From: Phymorhynchus buccinoides
Lineage: Eukaryota > Mollusca > Gastropoda > Neogastropoda > Raphitomidae
Length of the DNA stretch: 64,000 nucleotides
Assembly: GCA_017654935.2 (NCBI GenBank)
Contig: CM065683.1
Location: 4,413,089-4,477,088, forward strand
Direction: 5' to 3'
Position numbers and translations under genes: made by a program
The notes under the pieces: model-generated
What the model saw: the letters and a program-made list of their open reading frames with translations, nothing else
Databases searched by the model: none
What the model was told of the DNA's origin: nothing
In this document: one piece after another, positions 55,173 through 64,000 of the stretch
How the letters are laid out: each line of letters opens with the position of its first letter
How positions within the stretch are numbered: the stretch's first letter is position 1

Positions 55173-56784
55173 TCTCTCACACACATAAACAGATAGAGAG
55201 AGAGAGAGGGCGAGAGAAAGAGGGGGGAGGGGAGTAGAGAGAGAAATGCATTGAAACAGCATTAGAACAGTGAAAATTTTACTACCATGTTATTGAATTG
55301 AGTCGGAACTCACTTTATGTTATGTCTGCTTTGTCAGGGCTCCCGTTGAAGAGATTCTCGGCTGCCACAACGTTGATGCTGCTGCTGCTGCCAGGATCAA
55401 GCTGATCCAAATACAACAAGCAAAACAGGCCAAGTCATCCTGCAGTGAAAGTCGCAAGGACAGGTTGTTGACAGCACTTTTCAAAGACTTTGATTACTTC
55501 AATACAATGGTGAACATCTACCGTGGCTTGCTGATTAAACTGCAGAGCTACACGAAGCTCTTGCAGAGTGAGAAGCCTACCCTTCATGTATACCATGGGG
55601 AGATGTTTTCTCTGGTCAAGAAAGTGTTGGTGCTTTTCATGTTGAGAAATGAAATTCCTGACAATAGCGTGAAAGCTCTCATGAAGCTGAAAGAGAAGAT
55701 CTCTGATCCAGCCTACCAGAAATCTGACGAAAGGATGAGTGTTGGGGAGCATAGCTTTGTTTCCTACACTGAGGCTTTGAAAGACCCCAAACAGCGTCAC
55801 TGGGCCAAAGAACTTGCCACGAAGCTCAGGTGTGGATATGTGAGGTGTGCCACCATGCTTCTGGAGAAGCTGCCCCTCACTAACAAGACCATCATTCGGC
55901 TGAGTTGTTTGCACCCAGAAGCATACAATGAAGAGAACTTTCCTGTTGCTGTGACAAATCTTGCCAAGTCTCTGCCCAATGTTGTCAGCAAAGATGAATT
56001 GGGAGCCTTAAACACAGAAGCTGGAGATTTCAGCATTGACAGAGATGTGAAAACCTTGGCAACGAAATTCAATAACAATGAACATCGCATTGACAGAGAC
56101 TTCTGGGCTAAGGTCTTTCAGCTGCCAGCATACCCTGTGCTGTCCCGTCTGGTGAAAGCATTGCTTTCCATTTTCACAGGACCCCTTGTGGAGGCTTCCT
56201 TCAACCTCATGGACGATACCATTAGGGCGGACAGAACAAGGCTCCTGACTGAAAACTATGAAGCTTGTGCCATTGTCAAGAGCTCACTGAAAGCTGAGAA
56301 GGTAAAAGCATCCACCATGACCATTGAACCTGAAATGGCAACTTTTATCAACACCAGCAAAGCCAGGTATGTGAAGTATGCTCGGTATCAGAAGGTTCAG
56401 CAGCAGAAGGTTCAGCAGCAGAAACTAACAGATGCTTTGGACAAACTCTCCGCAGCATCAAAGAAGAAAGGGAGGCAGACCATCAGATGTGGACCAGGCC
56501 CAGTGCCTGCGACAAGTTCATCTGACATTGCTACAACTGCAGCTGCCCCTATTTCTCATGCCCCTGCTTCTCATGCTCCTACTTTTCATGCCCCTGCTTC
56601 TCATGCCCCTGCTTCTGAAGAACATGTGATTCCTTCATCATCTAACCTTGTTGCTTGCTCAACTGACTCTTCTGATGTTCGTGATGCTACTGCCACTCAG
56701 AAAACTGCTCGCAGTAGGCTGCCAAAAGGAGGGAAAAGAGCTGCCCTGAAAGGGACTTCTGACATTCGCCAGTTCATTAAGTGA
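53879..56784 (+). pseudogene. hAT-like transposase gene, two exons, one nonsense codon
   Basis: Exon 1 (about 53879-54804) encodes a hAT-type N-terminal helical segment with AEHSLPYSVIPDLLDLCK, a catalytic-core block FSLNVDEATD (first Asp), a second block CLMDNCATMRGIRGGV (second Asp) and NPNLLEISGDSVHTV. An in-frame TAG at 54554-54556 interrupts KELF|PFGGYVED. Exon 1 ends TACAG|GTATG. The intron (54805-55337, 533 bp, with AC and CT microsatellites) ends TTTGTCAG|G and the frame continues exactly. Exon 2 (55338-56784) carries the hAT dimerisation block at about 56140-56300, with SIFTGPLVEASFNLMDD and RADRTRLLTENYEA, then SHAP repeats and a basic C-terminus. No N-terminal BED zinc finger is seen; it may be upstream or lost. 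The long intact exon 2 suggests recent activity or selection. The superfamily call is from motifs only. Confidence 0.75.
54805..55337 (+). other. Intron of the hAT-like gene
   Basis: GT...AG intron that restores frame across the junction: phase 2 donor TACAG|GTATGA, acceptor TGCTTTGTCAG. It contains AC (54906-54955), CT (54964-54992), CT (55117-55171) and GA (about 55194-55215) tracts. Confidence 0.75.
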
Positions 56785-56823
56785 CCAAGACTGGATGAGT
56801 AATCCTTCCTGTTTCTGACATAT

Positions 56824-56995
56824 GACCCAGCCCACTGTGCAACTGTACCTGCTTCTTCAACTCATGTGACAAGTTCATCTGACCCAGCCCACTGTGCAAC
56901 TGTACCTGTTTCTTCAACTCGTGTGACAAGTTCATCTGACCCAGCCCACTGTGCAACTGTACCTGTTTCTTCAACTCATGTGACCAGTTCTCTGG
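56824..56995 (+). repeat. 57-bp tandem repeat after the transposase stop (3 copies)
   Basis: Units start at 56824, 56881 and 56938. Each contains GACCCAGCCCACTGTGCAAC and a TCTTCAACTC(A/G)TGTGAC block. The length is a multiple of three and one frame stays open as SSDPAHCATVPVSSTRVT units, similar in composition to the C-terminal tail just upstream. It may be a former coding tail now beyond the stop. Confidence 0.85.
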
Positions 56996-57345
56996 GAGTC
57001 AGTTGTTTTGGTGAGTTTATAGATAACATTGAAAATTTGAAATCTTAATCATAACATGTTTGTTGATCTCAATGTGAATTCTTCAGTTAGTAAGCATTTA
57101 TAGTGTCTATTTTTTAAATTTATGGTTGCCCTTATTGACCTGGGATCTTTATAGGATAGCACCATTAATTGAAATGGTTGCGTGTATATCAAAATATTAA
57201 TATTAATGCATACACTGGAATTTTGCTTGTTTTAGTATCAGTGAGATTTTTTTTTTTTTAACTGAAAGTGCACCCAAAAGCCTGGATATACCATTTGAAA
57301 ACAAATTTTTCCTTCAGCTTCAGGGGGTCATTTTTTTCTCCTTGT
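56996..57345. other. No gene recognised
   Basis: AT-rich sequence, possibly the 3' part of the hAT element. No matching terminal inverted repeat or 8-bp duplication was found. Confidence 0.45.
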
Positions 57346-57349
57346 CTGT

Positions 57350-57735
57350 CCCAAGGATATCTTTCGAACGGGTTGACCGAATCACGTCAATTTTTGTGTG
57401 CTGGTGTGTCACTATGAGAGGAAGGCATCCGCGCAAACCATTTTGCCGTCGTGACCTTGACCTTGACGTACGACCTTGAAAACCGAAAATATTTAAGGGG
57501 CCATAACTCCCACACCGTTAGTGTTAGAGTCTTCAAATTTGGCATGTAGGTACTTTGACTTATGCCCGTTCTGATAGTGGCATACCGATCAAGGTCAAGG
57601 TCACGGTCCGGGAGATAGGTAAGCCTTGTTTTTTGTTGTTTTTTGTCTGTGTCCCAGGGATATCTCCCGAACCGCTTGACCGAATCGCGTCAAATTTTCT
57701 GTGGAGGTGTGCCACCTTAATAGGAAGAGATCCGC
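57350..57735 (+). repeat. Dispersed repeat with GGTCAAGGTCA and GACCGAATC motifs
   Basis: The start (GGATATCTTTCGAACGGGTT, GACCGAATCACGTCAA) recurs 302 bp later (GGATATCTCCCGAACC, GACCGAATCGCGTCAA), each followed by a GGTGTG(T/C)CAC block and an (A/G)ATCCGCG end. The middle has GACCTTGACCTTGACG and GCCATAACTCCCACACCG. Related pieces lie at 40.7, 41.0, 43.1, 46.9, 48.7 and 53.4 kb. Confidence 0.75.
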
Positions 57736-57736
57736 G

Positions 57737-58001
57737 AATCAACAGATTCTACACTGACTCCATCCAATGTAAATTTAGGAGCACCCCATGCAAATGTGGA
57801 GAAATCTTCAGCTTGAATCATATTTTTGATCCCTGTAATCAGATAAAGAAAGAACTACAACCTGTTATAGACAAATGTGAACAAAATAATCTAACATACA
57901 ATGAAAAAAATATCTTAAGTAAACACGATAAATTAGGTTGGTCACCAATAGTTTGGCTCGCCGGGACAATTGGCCAGGCGTCATTCAACCATCTTATATA
58001 A
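57737..58001 (+). pseudogene. C-terminal end of a LINE ORF2 (I/RNase H-type group)
   Basis: An open frame reads RFYTDSIQCKFRSTPCKCGE, then FSLNHIFDPC (C-x-C...H...C finger) and ends FNHLI-stop. The PCKC...NH(I/L)...C pattern matches the C-terminal part of the RNase H-bearing LINE at the right end of this window (PCKCSLPLNLEHLFSEC), so both appear to belong to one family. The upstream part is cut off by the dispersed repeat at 57735. It is a 5'-truncated remnant. Confidence 0.6.
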
Positions 58002-59231
58002 AAATTGAGATTGTTCTTATTGGTGTTCATACTACATTCAGCATCCGACAGCCGAGCAGAGAGGTTGCGAGCTGAGGCCTACTACAAACCACGCTACGCT
58101 GGGCTTGATTTGACAGCAGCTTTTCACCACAGTACAGCGGTTTCCTGACGAAGGTGCGGACACAGCTGCTTTGGACCCCTTCTGCCAGCGCCGCCGTACG
58201 AGAAATAAGACATCCCATGACGCTCATTCCATGGTTGATGTCCTACGTTGGAGTCTGAGGAGGACTTGGGATCACCCTTCTTCGCGACTATCTTCCACCT
58301 CTGCCTCCACCAACGACGTCTCCTTCTGCTCCTCACTTCACGTCGTTGGAACTTTCTCTGTAAGCATCAATAGGGCACTAAGGTTTTGTTTTTTTCATTT
58401 GTTTTAGCAGCTCGATGTTTTATTCGGCTGCTTAGTGTTAGGGTGCTAGGACATATCACAAAAGTGGTATCCCTTGGAGGACTGCGCTGGCCACCCGAGC
58501 CCTTGCACAGCAGGACTCCTTGGGTTAGGGACTAGGACCTTAGCCAGCTAGCTTTTTTCTGATTTTTTCACTTTTGAAACTTTCCTCACTATCTTTTTTT
58601 TCAACTTTTACATGTCGTTCCCGTCGGTCTGTCCAAACCCCCCACTCGTAGGCTTTTTGCCGGTGGGTACGGTCGTCAAAGTTTAGGTTCTGTAGGGTAG
58701 TTCTTTCTTCTTTAGGGTTGTTCTGTTCTTGCCAGCCTCCTAAATCGTTGGAGGAGCTTGTGTGAGAGCCCAACAACACAACTAAACTAGTCTAGTATAA
58801 GTCTTTAAAAATTTAGGATATTTCTTCTATCAAATAGGTGAAACCTTTTCCTCCTCAGACACTATGTAAAATTTTTTATAAAATAAAGTCTAAATAGATA
58901 ATAAAACTAAAACTAAATTGTATTTTGAAGAAATACATTAAAATTTAATACTATTTGAGACCTCAAAAAAGTTTTGAGATAAATACAGTTTAAATTTGTT
59001 TTGATTACATTTAAAATCCAGATTAATCTTGTAAATTTTCATATAATATTGAGCCCTTTTGTGCTCTATTTGTTAACATAATAATAAAGTTAAAACTAGG
59101 TAAAGATATTTTTCTTACACAAAACATAATTTGAAAGATAATTTGATAGGAAGAGTATGTATTGTGCTGGTGGTCCTTTTGTTCTGGGGCTCCTTCTTTA
59201 GATGGTGCCCTGACTGACTGGCTGACTGACG
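58002..59231. other. No gene recognised
   Basis: 58030-58400 is GC-balanced with short ORFs lacking domains; it may be 3' UTR of the LINE fragment. 58780-59150 is strongly AT-rich. Nothing further supported. Confidence 0.5.
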
Positions 59232-59279
59232 TTTTGGTTTTACGTCCTCTCAACCTACTAAGGGTCATGTGGGACATTT
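59232..59279 (-). repeat. LINE-type 3' terminal motif, copy 4
   Basis: Minus strand: AATGTCCCACATGACCC, TTGAGAGGACGTAAAACC. It ends the minus-strand LINE piece that starts near 60180. Confidence 0.75.
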
Positions 59280-60180
59280 TATATATTATCTGGGATTTGT
59301 AAATAGGGTAGTACAATTGGATATATTTTCTTGGATATTGTTAAGAAAGGGTATGAGTATTTTGTGATCTTATTTACCAAGGAGGGCACCAATAGGGGTT
59401 TTTATTTGCCAAGGGGAGGCACCAAGTAACTTTTTTCCTTCTCTCCCTCTTTTTTATTTTATTTTTTTTGGAACAAAAAAGGTTACGTAACTCACAGAGT
59501 TAACAATAAGGTTTCTTTTTTCCCATCAAAATCAATGTATGAGGTAAGACAAAACTCTGTTGGGCAAACGGGTATGAACTAGTTTGTGAATAAGTTTTGA
59601 ATTTTGTTAGATGACTGGGTGTTTAAGAAACACTGGAGGAGGGAGGTTAGCTTTGGTTTTTGAAAACTTGGTTTGTTTGGGAGTCTCTTTCCCCTGGTTT
59701 TTGTTTTTTGGCCCTATGTTGGACTTGTTATGGTCAAAGGCCTGAGGTTTTTTGAAAGAGGCAGGGGCTTTTGAGCCTTTGCCTACGTCTACATTTGGTT
59801 TGGTTGTTGTGGCTTTTGGGCCTTTCCCTACATGTAGGTTTGGATGAGTTTTTGGAGTAGAGATTTTCGGAAAGGTGACAGTAGGACTGTCCCTCAGAAC
59901 ATTAGAGTTCTTTTTTTGTGAAGTAGATTCCCTCAGAGGCGAAACGCTGACTTCAATGAAGGGAATGGTTTCTTCTTCCGAACTTTCCGATAGCGTTTCA
60001 ATTTCGAGGGAACTGTTCATCCCTTTTTCATTGATTTTGAAAGAAATGGACTCCTCAGGGGACTCAATGGAGCTTTCCGATAGGGTTTCGGAACCCTTTC
60101 CCTGGGAGAGCATCCAGGCAGGGGAGTCCCAACTGGACATCCTGCCTGATGCCTTATTAAATTTTAAACCAAGATTATAG
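59280..60180 (-). mobile_element. Internally deleted LINE copy (ORF1 tail + 3' UTR)
   Basis: On the minus strand, an ORF1-like tail (60140-59607) is followed by about 330 bp of AT-rich sequence and the 3' motif at 59279-59232. The 3' UTR shares short blocks (AAGGAGGGA-type, CCTTGGTAAAT) with the LINE ending at 62554, so it is the same family. ORF2 is missing between them. Confidence 0.5.
59607..60140 (-). CDS. Ser/Glu- and Lys/Pro-rich protein, possible LINE ORF1 tail
   Basis: A 177-residue open frame beginning MSSWDSPAWMLSQGKGSE. The first half is Ser/Glu-rich (two ETLSESS repeats); the second half is basic with repeated VGKGPKA/VGKGSKA units (PNLHVGKGPKA, PNVDVGKGSKA). No folded domain is recognised. 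The frame appears open a little upstream of the first Met, so it may be the C-terminus of a larger ORF1 cut at about 60180. The role is inferred only from position before a LINE 3' terminus. Confidence 0.4.
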   Translation of the reverse strand: MSSWDSPAWMLSQGKGSETLSESSIESPEESISFKINEKGMNSSLEIETLSESSEEETIPFIEVSVSPLRESTSQKKNSNVLRDSPTVTFPKISTPKTHPNLHVGKGPKATTTKPNVDVGKGSKAPASFKKPQAFDHNKSNIGPKNKNQGKETPKQTKFSKTKANLPPPVFLKHPVI

Positions 60181-61303
60181 AGACGAATTTAAAAAAATAA
60201 AAAATAATAATTAACACCAAAATAAGTAATCTTTCGTCTAGCCAAGGGTGAGGATTTGTCTAACTTACATATTTAATTGGGACAACTGCTGCGAGTAGAA
60301 ATAATATTGCTTACAACTGTGTTTGGTGCGGAACAAAGTTCCTTTAGCTTCTATGGCTTGAATGAATTTTGGTGTTTTACGTCCTCTCGACCCGGGTAGG
60401 CACATATGGGACATCAGGGTTCTATGGCTTTTTAGAAGGTAATGGCGGCATTTTGCGTTCCGACCCCCAATGAAAGATAATGAAAAGAAAAGATGGCGGA
60501 CAAAATGGAGTCCTAATGGCGGTGACCTATATTTGTAGCTAATGGCGGCGACCTACATTTAAACGGAAGTGGGGCACCCAAAATTATGTTCCATCCCCAG
60601 TGAAGCTTATTTAGATATGACAGCAGAAATGGCGGCAATCTGGTAAGAATAACGTTACACTTAGAGGTTCTACATAATTTACATTGGTAGTGAGATATTA
60701 ACGGAACGAGTCAGTTAAAAAGGAGGGAAAACGCTAAAATTAGTGATGGGCGGCGTAACACTTAGCAACCTATAGTAATGGAGATAACAAGGTGCTTACT
60801 TAGGAGTCTAGAACAGAGAAAGACTGACCAAAGTAAACAATCGTACAGCCCGCGCACAAACTCCTCCAACAAATTAGGAGGCTGGCAAGTACCACGATGT
60901 CTACAAATGGAAAAAAGTGAGAGGAAAGAATTCAATAATTTTAGATAGGCATAGCCCTAAGTTATAAAAGGAAATGAGCCTGTCCTGATCTTAACACAAA
61001 ATGAATAGATCTAACCTTGAACGACGAAATCAAAGTGTCCTGTCCCAAATTAACAACGAAATCAAAGTATCCTATCCGAAATTAACCAAACCATACGCAA
61101 TAGATCTAATCTTTAACGATAAGATCAAAGTAATAGGCTGAAATCAAAGTATCCTTTCCAAAATTATAGACTGAAATCAAAGTATCCTATCCAAAATTAA
61201 CCAAACCATACGCAATAGATCTAATCTTTAACGATAGGATCAAAGTAATTAGACTACTTTATAGCTTATGGTAATAGAAGAAAAGCTTGCCCAACGGAGT
61301 TAG
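60181..61303. repeat. AT-rich DNA with LINE tail copy 5 and tandem repeats
   Basis: The LINE-type 3' motif is at 60372-60414 (minus). ATGGCGGC(G)ACCTA-type short repeats occur at about 60440-60650. Tandem units with GAAATCAAAGTATCC and CATACGCAATAGATCTAATC occur at about 61020-61250 (larger period about 115 bp). No gene. Confidence 0.65.
60372..60414 (-). repeat. LINE-type 3' terminal motif, copy 5
   Basis: Minus strand: GATGTCCCATATGTGCC then GAGAGGACGTAAAACACC. Confidence 0.65.
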
Positions 61304-61717
61304 GGTAAAGGTCAAGATGTGCCACCCCCCTACCTATCTCGGTTAATTGTATTTTTACGTTATTGCCTTTCTTACCATACATAAAGCTGTATTTTAGGAA
61401 CATTTTTAGCTAATAACCTTTTTGGAATACTAACCCTAACCCTAACCCTAGCCCTAACCCTAACCCTACCCCCCCCACCGTATAAGACGGAAAAACGCAA
61501 CGAACCACAACTGTGACAAATCGCGGTGTACTGCAGTACATAGTGGGGGGTAGGGTTAGGTTTAGGGGTAGGGTTTAGGGTTAGGGTTAGTATTCCAAAA
61601 AGGTAATTAGCTAAAAATGTTCCTAAAATACAGCTTTATGTATGGTAAGAAAGGCAAAAAGGGAAAAATACAATTAACCGAGAAATGCATGGGGGGTGGC
61701 ACATCTTTACCTTTACC
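61304..61717 (-). mobile_element. Foldback element with telomere-like arms, copy 2
   Basis: 414 bp; outer ends GGTAAAGGTCAAGATGTGCC and the near-complement GGCACATCTTTACCTTTACC. Arms carry CCCTAA (61430-61470) and TTAGGG (61547-61590) repeats. The spacer (61477-61544) is the reverse complement of the copy 1 spacer, and the arm-specific variants are swapped accordingly, so the whole element is inverted relative to copy 1. Arms within each copy are more alike near the spacer. Confidence 0.88.
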
Positions 61718-62553
61718 GGAGTTAGTTACCCTACACAGTAATTTGTCTCTTTCTTTTTTTTAAGCCATTATTAACTCAAGGGAGGGAGTTTTGCTTTTCC
61801 TTGTACCATATATTGTTATAGACCCAAGGGGAAGTGGGGGGGGGGGGGGGGGGGGGTACTAATGGAAACTTATGAAAAAGAAATTACATTTTTTGAAGGT
61901 GGCGACTTGTCAGAATTAAGGGAGTGACAATACTTCTACGAACTAAACTTATGAAGAAATAAGAATTTGAAAAGGCCTATTTCCTATTCCTTAACCGTAA
62001 AACCCACTCCTGTGGCAGATAAAAGTGCCCACGCCCGGAGGGGGATTGATAGACCGAGATAAATCCAAATTTTTGAAAAGTGGCCTAGACTACTATTTTA
62101 ACCGCCGAAGCGGCCCAGGTTTTTCCCAGCTTGCAATGTGGTCCAAGGTGCAAGAACTCACTGCTGGTACTATTCCTGGGACTGCACTTTTGTGCAGGCC
62201 TACACTACGCTAAACTAACAGGGGCAATAAAACATGCACCCTGTAAAAAAAAACAAAAAAACCTAACACCCTATTTCATTTTAGATTCAGAGTTTTAATA
62301 CTTACTCCCAAAGTGAGTTACAAAGGCGCCAACAAGACCGACTGGGCGAAGGCCAGACGGCAGACAGCAATCGACGCTTGCGGTCCAAGGAAGAAGAGGT
62401 GTAGTGAAGGGGTGAAGCAGTAGTGAAGTTGAAGTTGAAGTTGAAGGTGAGGGAGGAATTTAGAGTGGGACCAGGTCCACACTCTACTTTAGCACGCAGC
62501 TCATCCGCTGGGCTCGCTCCCCAGAAGATGCAGGTTGAAGGTGAAGCGATCTA
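61718..62553. other. No gene recognised
   Basis: Contains a G20 run (about 61837-61857) and a GAAGTTGAAGTTGAAG patch (about 62422-62448). Short ORFs have no recognisable domain. Confidence 0.5.
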
Positions 62554-62599
62554 GTTTGTTTTACGTCCTCTCAACCAACTGAGGGTCATGTGGGACATT
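62554..62599 (-). repeat. LINE-type 3' terminal motif, copy 6
   Basis: Minus strand: AATGTCCCACATGACCC, TTGAGAGGACGTAAAAC. Terminates the RNase H-bearing LINE and so anchors the meaning of the other five copies. Confidence 0.8.
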
Positions 62600-62763
62600 T
62601 GAATAACTTTTCTTTCATATTTTAATATAAGACTTATATATAATTTACCAAAGGAGTCAGGGGTATTCTGGCCAAGAGAGTGAGCGTTTACGCAAGCTTG
62701 CTTGCTCCCTCCTTTTTTTTAAATCTTTTTTTTTGGTATTAGATTTTGTTTTTTCAATGAAAT

Positions 62764-62765
<2 letters not shown>

Positions 62766-62800
<35 letters not shown>

Positions 62801-62858
62801 CCCCCCCCCCCCCACCCCCCCCCCCCCCCCCCCCCCCCCCCGCCCCCCCCCCCCCCCC
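62766..62858. repeat. Poly-C tract, ~93 bp
   Basis: Almost pure C with a few A or G interruptions. In the LINE reading direction it is a G-run within the 3' UTR. The Gly-only ORF across it is an artefact. Confidence 0.95.
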
Positions 62859-63016
62859 ATCAACCAATAAAACTGGTTTCTACATTCATACACAATTGGG
62901 GTTTGGAAATGGATAATTTCATATAGTAATTTAATGTAAGTTGGAGATTTCGCTTGACAGCAAAATTACGTATATAGTCTTTGATATAACTTTTAATACG
63001 ATGTGATTTTTCCCTT

Positions 63017-63370
63017 CTATTTTTTAAAAAAGAGGTGTCCAATGGATAAGCTTTGTAATTTTTGAGCGAACATGGCTAACAAAGCCCAATTATCATCACT
63101 TTGATTTATTATTGTTTGATAGTTGAATACTTTTTTAACTTTTGAAAGACTTTCGATTAAATCATGGAAATCATGTTGTGTGTAGGGACACTCAGAAAAC
63201 AGGTGTTCCAAATTTAGAGGAAGACTACATTTACAAGGATGCTTTTTGTATTTGCAGAAATACGAATTAGTGCGTAGGCAGAAAATTAGAGAGTCTAGAT
63301 GGTAGGGTACTTGTATAAAAAGTCCTTTTTTGACTGGCTTAGGGTCCCAGTTATGGATGGATAGTTGCAT
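63017..63370 (-). pseudogene. LINE ORF2 C-terminal region with Cys/His finger
   Basis: The frame reads YHLDSLIFCLRTNSYFCKYK, then PCKCSLPLNLEHLFSECPYT and on to LFFKK-stop. PCKC...EHLFSEC is the Cys/His motif that follows RNase H in this type of LINE. It is separated from the RNase H block by stops near 63372-63389. Confidence 0.65.
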
Positions 63371-63385
63371 ATTGTTCTAACTCTA

Positions 63386-63870
63386 TTATCCAGTTATTAT
63401 AAGGTTTTTTTTATTGAGTATAGTATTGAATTCATTTATAGATAGGCCTATATCAGAGGTGGGTTGCTTGGAGTTATCGGCCGCTTTCTTTGCTGCCTGA
63501 TCAGCTTTCTCATTACCACTGATTCCACAATGAGATGGGATCCAAGCGAGTGTTACGTCAGAACCTTTAACGTTTAGCTGGTGAACCAAAAAAAGTATTT
63601 CTTGTATTATCTCGAGTCTGTTATTTTGAGGATTTTGAATACCTTGTAATGAGGACAGAGAGTCAGAAAAAAGGATAATGTTAGTGTTGAGTTGAGGGAA
63701 ATCGTTTACATAATCTAGGGCTTTAAAAATAGCCCATAATTCTGCGCTCTAAATGGATAAGTAAGAATTAAGTTTGAAGGATTTAGTAACTTTTATAGAA
63801 GGAATTGTGAAGGAACAACCTATTTTAGTAGGAGACAGTTTGGATCCGTCAGTATAAATTTGTACTAGAT
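63386..63870 (-). pseudogene. LINE RNase H domain
   Basis: Minus-strand frames carry IYTDGSK (first Asp), SAELWAIFKAL (Glu), LFSDSLSSLQ (second Asp) and AWIPSHCGISGNEKAD (His and last Asp), the complete RNase H signature. In-frame breaks include a TAG just before SAEL and a frameshift upstream of YTDGSK. The domain removes RNA from RNA:DNA hybrids during element copying. 63871-64000 probably holds the linker from the RT domain beyond the edge. Confidence 0.8.
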
Positions 63871-64000
63871 GGCGAGTATAGTAAAAAAAATTCTTTAGCT
63901 GCTACTGTTAAGCAGTTAGTATCCTTGTCTTTAGAGTATATAGTTAAACTAATATCTATGTTTGGTGGTTCCCATTCCCAATTAGGAATTCCGTGTTGAG

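Larger units (their letters stand above)
62554..64000 (-). mobile_element. RNase H-bearing LINE, 5' part off the window
   Basis: On the minus strand, RNase H (about 63870-63390), a Cys/His C-terminal region (63370-63017), a 3' UTR with a long poly-C tract on the plus strand (62766-62858), and the 3' terminus GTCCCACATGACC...GAGAGGACGTAAAACAAAC (62599-62554). This order fits I-group-type LINEs with RNase H. Stops and frameshifts show it is inactive. Confidence 0.75.

Noticed and set aside
58171..58407. Arg/Ser-rich ORF after the LINE fragment
   Set aside because: No domain; more likely LINE 3' flank than a gene.
62657..62893. Gly-only ORF
   Set aside because: Translation of the poly-C tract.

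Overview
This window looks like non-coding, repeat-dominated nuclear DNA from a marine invertebrate. A mollusc or another lophotrochozoan is most likely: CR1/L2-like LINEs, a Penelope-like element, a Ty3/Gypsy element, hAT- and piggyBac-like DNA transposons, TTAGGG-type telomere-like repeats and very abundant AC/CT microsatellites occur together. The species cannot be fixed from the sequence. I see no convincing host gene; every recognisable protein-coding stretch belongs to, or resembles, a transposable element.

Layout. 1-1769 is microsatellite DNA with retroposon-tail-like sequence. 1770-12407 is a nearly complete, young Ty3/Gypsy LTR retrotransposon on the minus strand: 3' LTR 1770-3816, polypurine tract, intact pol 4059-9203, intact gag 9071-10240 in another frame, a tRNA-Lys-type primer site, and a 5' LTR 10434-12407 that has lost its outer 141 bp. 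12408-37400 is mostly unique sequence with noisy microsatellites, three decayed CR1/L2-like LINE 3' ends (17.0, 24.9 and 32.2 kb), a 39-bp-type minisatellite split by one of those LINEs, a 48-bp minisatellite, and two patches of a self-complementary GGGAA...TTCCC repeat. 37.4-39.1 kb holds a decayed Penelope-like element (reverse transcriptase plus GIY-YIG endonuclease), followed by a 500-N gap.

From 39.9 to 53.4 kb repeats are layered: a ~160-bp satellite with a G/C-run hairpin in two opposite-facing blocks; a 2.6-kb TTAA-flanked piggyBac-like element with 16-bp perfect terminal inverted repeats that carries a foldback element with telomere-like arms; a 31-bp minisatellite; and two large arrays of a ~39-bp unit facing each other. 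A small candidate first exon (46242-46360) with TATA box, strong start context and splice donor sits alone in this zone.

53.9-56.8 kb is a hAT-like transposase gene in two exons with one nonsense codon. 57.3-64.0 kb holds dispersed repeats, pieces of an RNase H-bearing LINE family (a C-terminal piece at 57.7 kb, an ORF1-like piece at 59.6-60.2 kb, an RNase H/C-terminal piece running off the right edge), and a second copy of the foldback element. A ~45-bp motif containing GTCCCACATG and GAGAGGACGTAAAAC occurs six times; in two cases it ends a LINE copy, so it is best read as that family's 3' terminus.

Limits: everything comes from reading sequence and translations by eye. Repeat boundaries in low-complexity DNA are approximate, and all family names need database confirmation.
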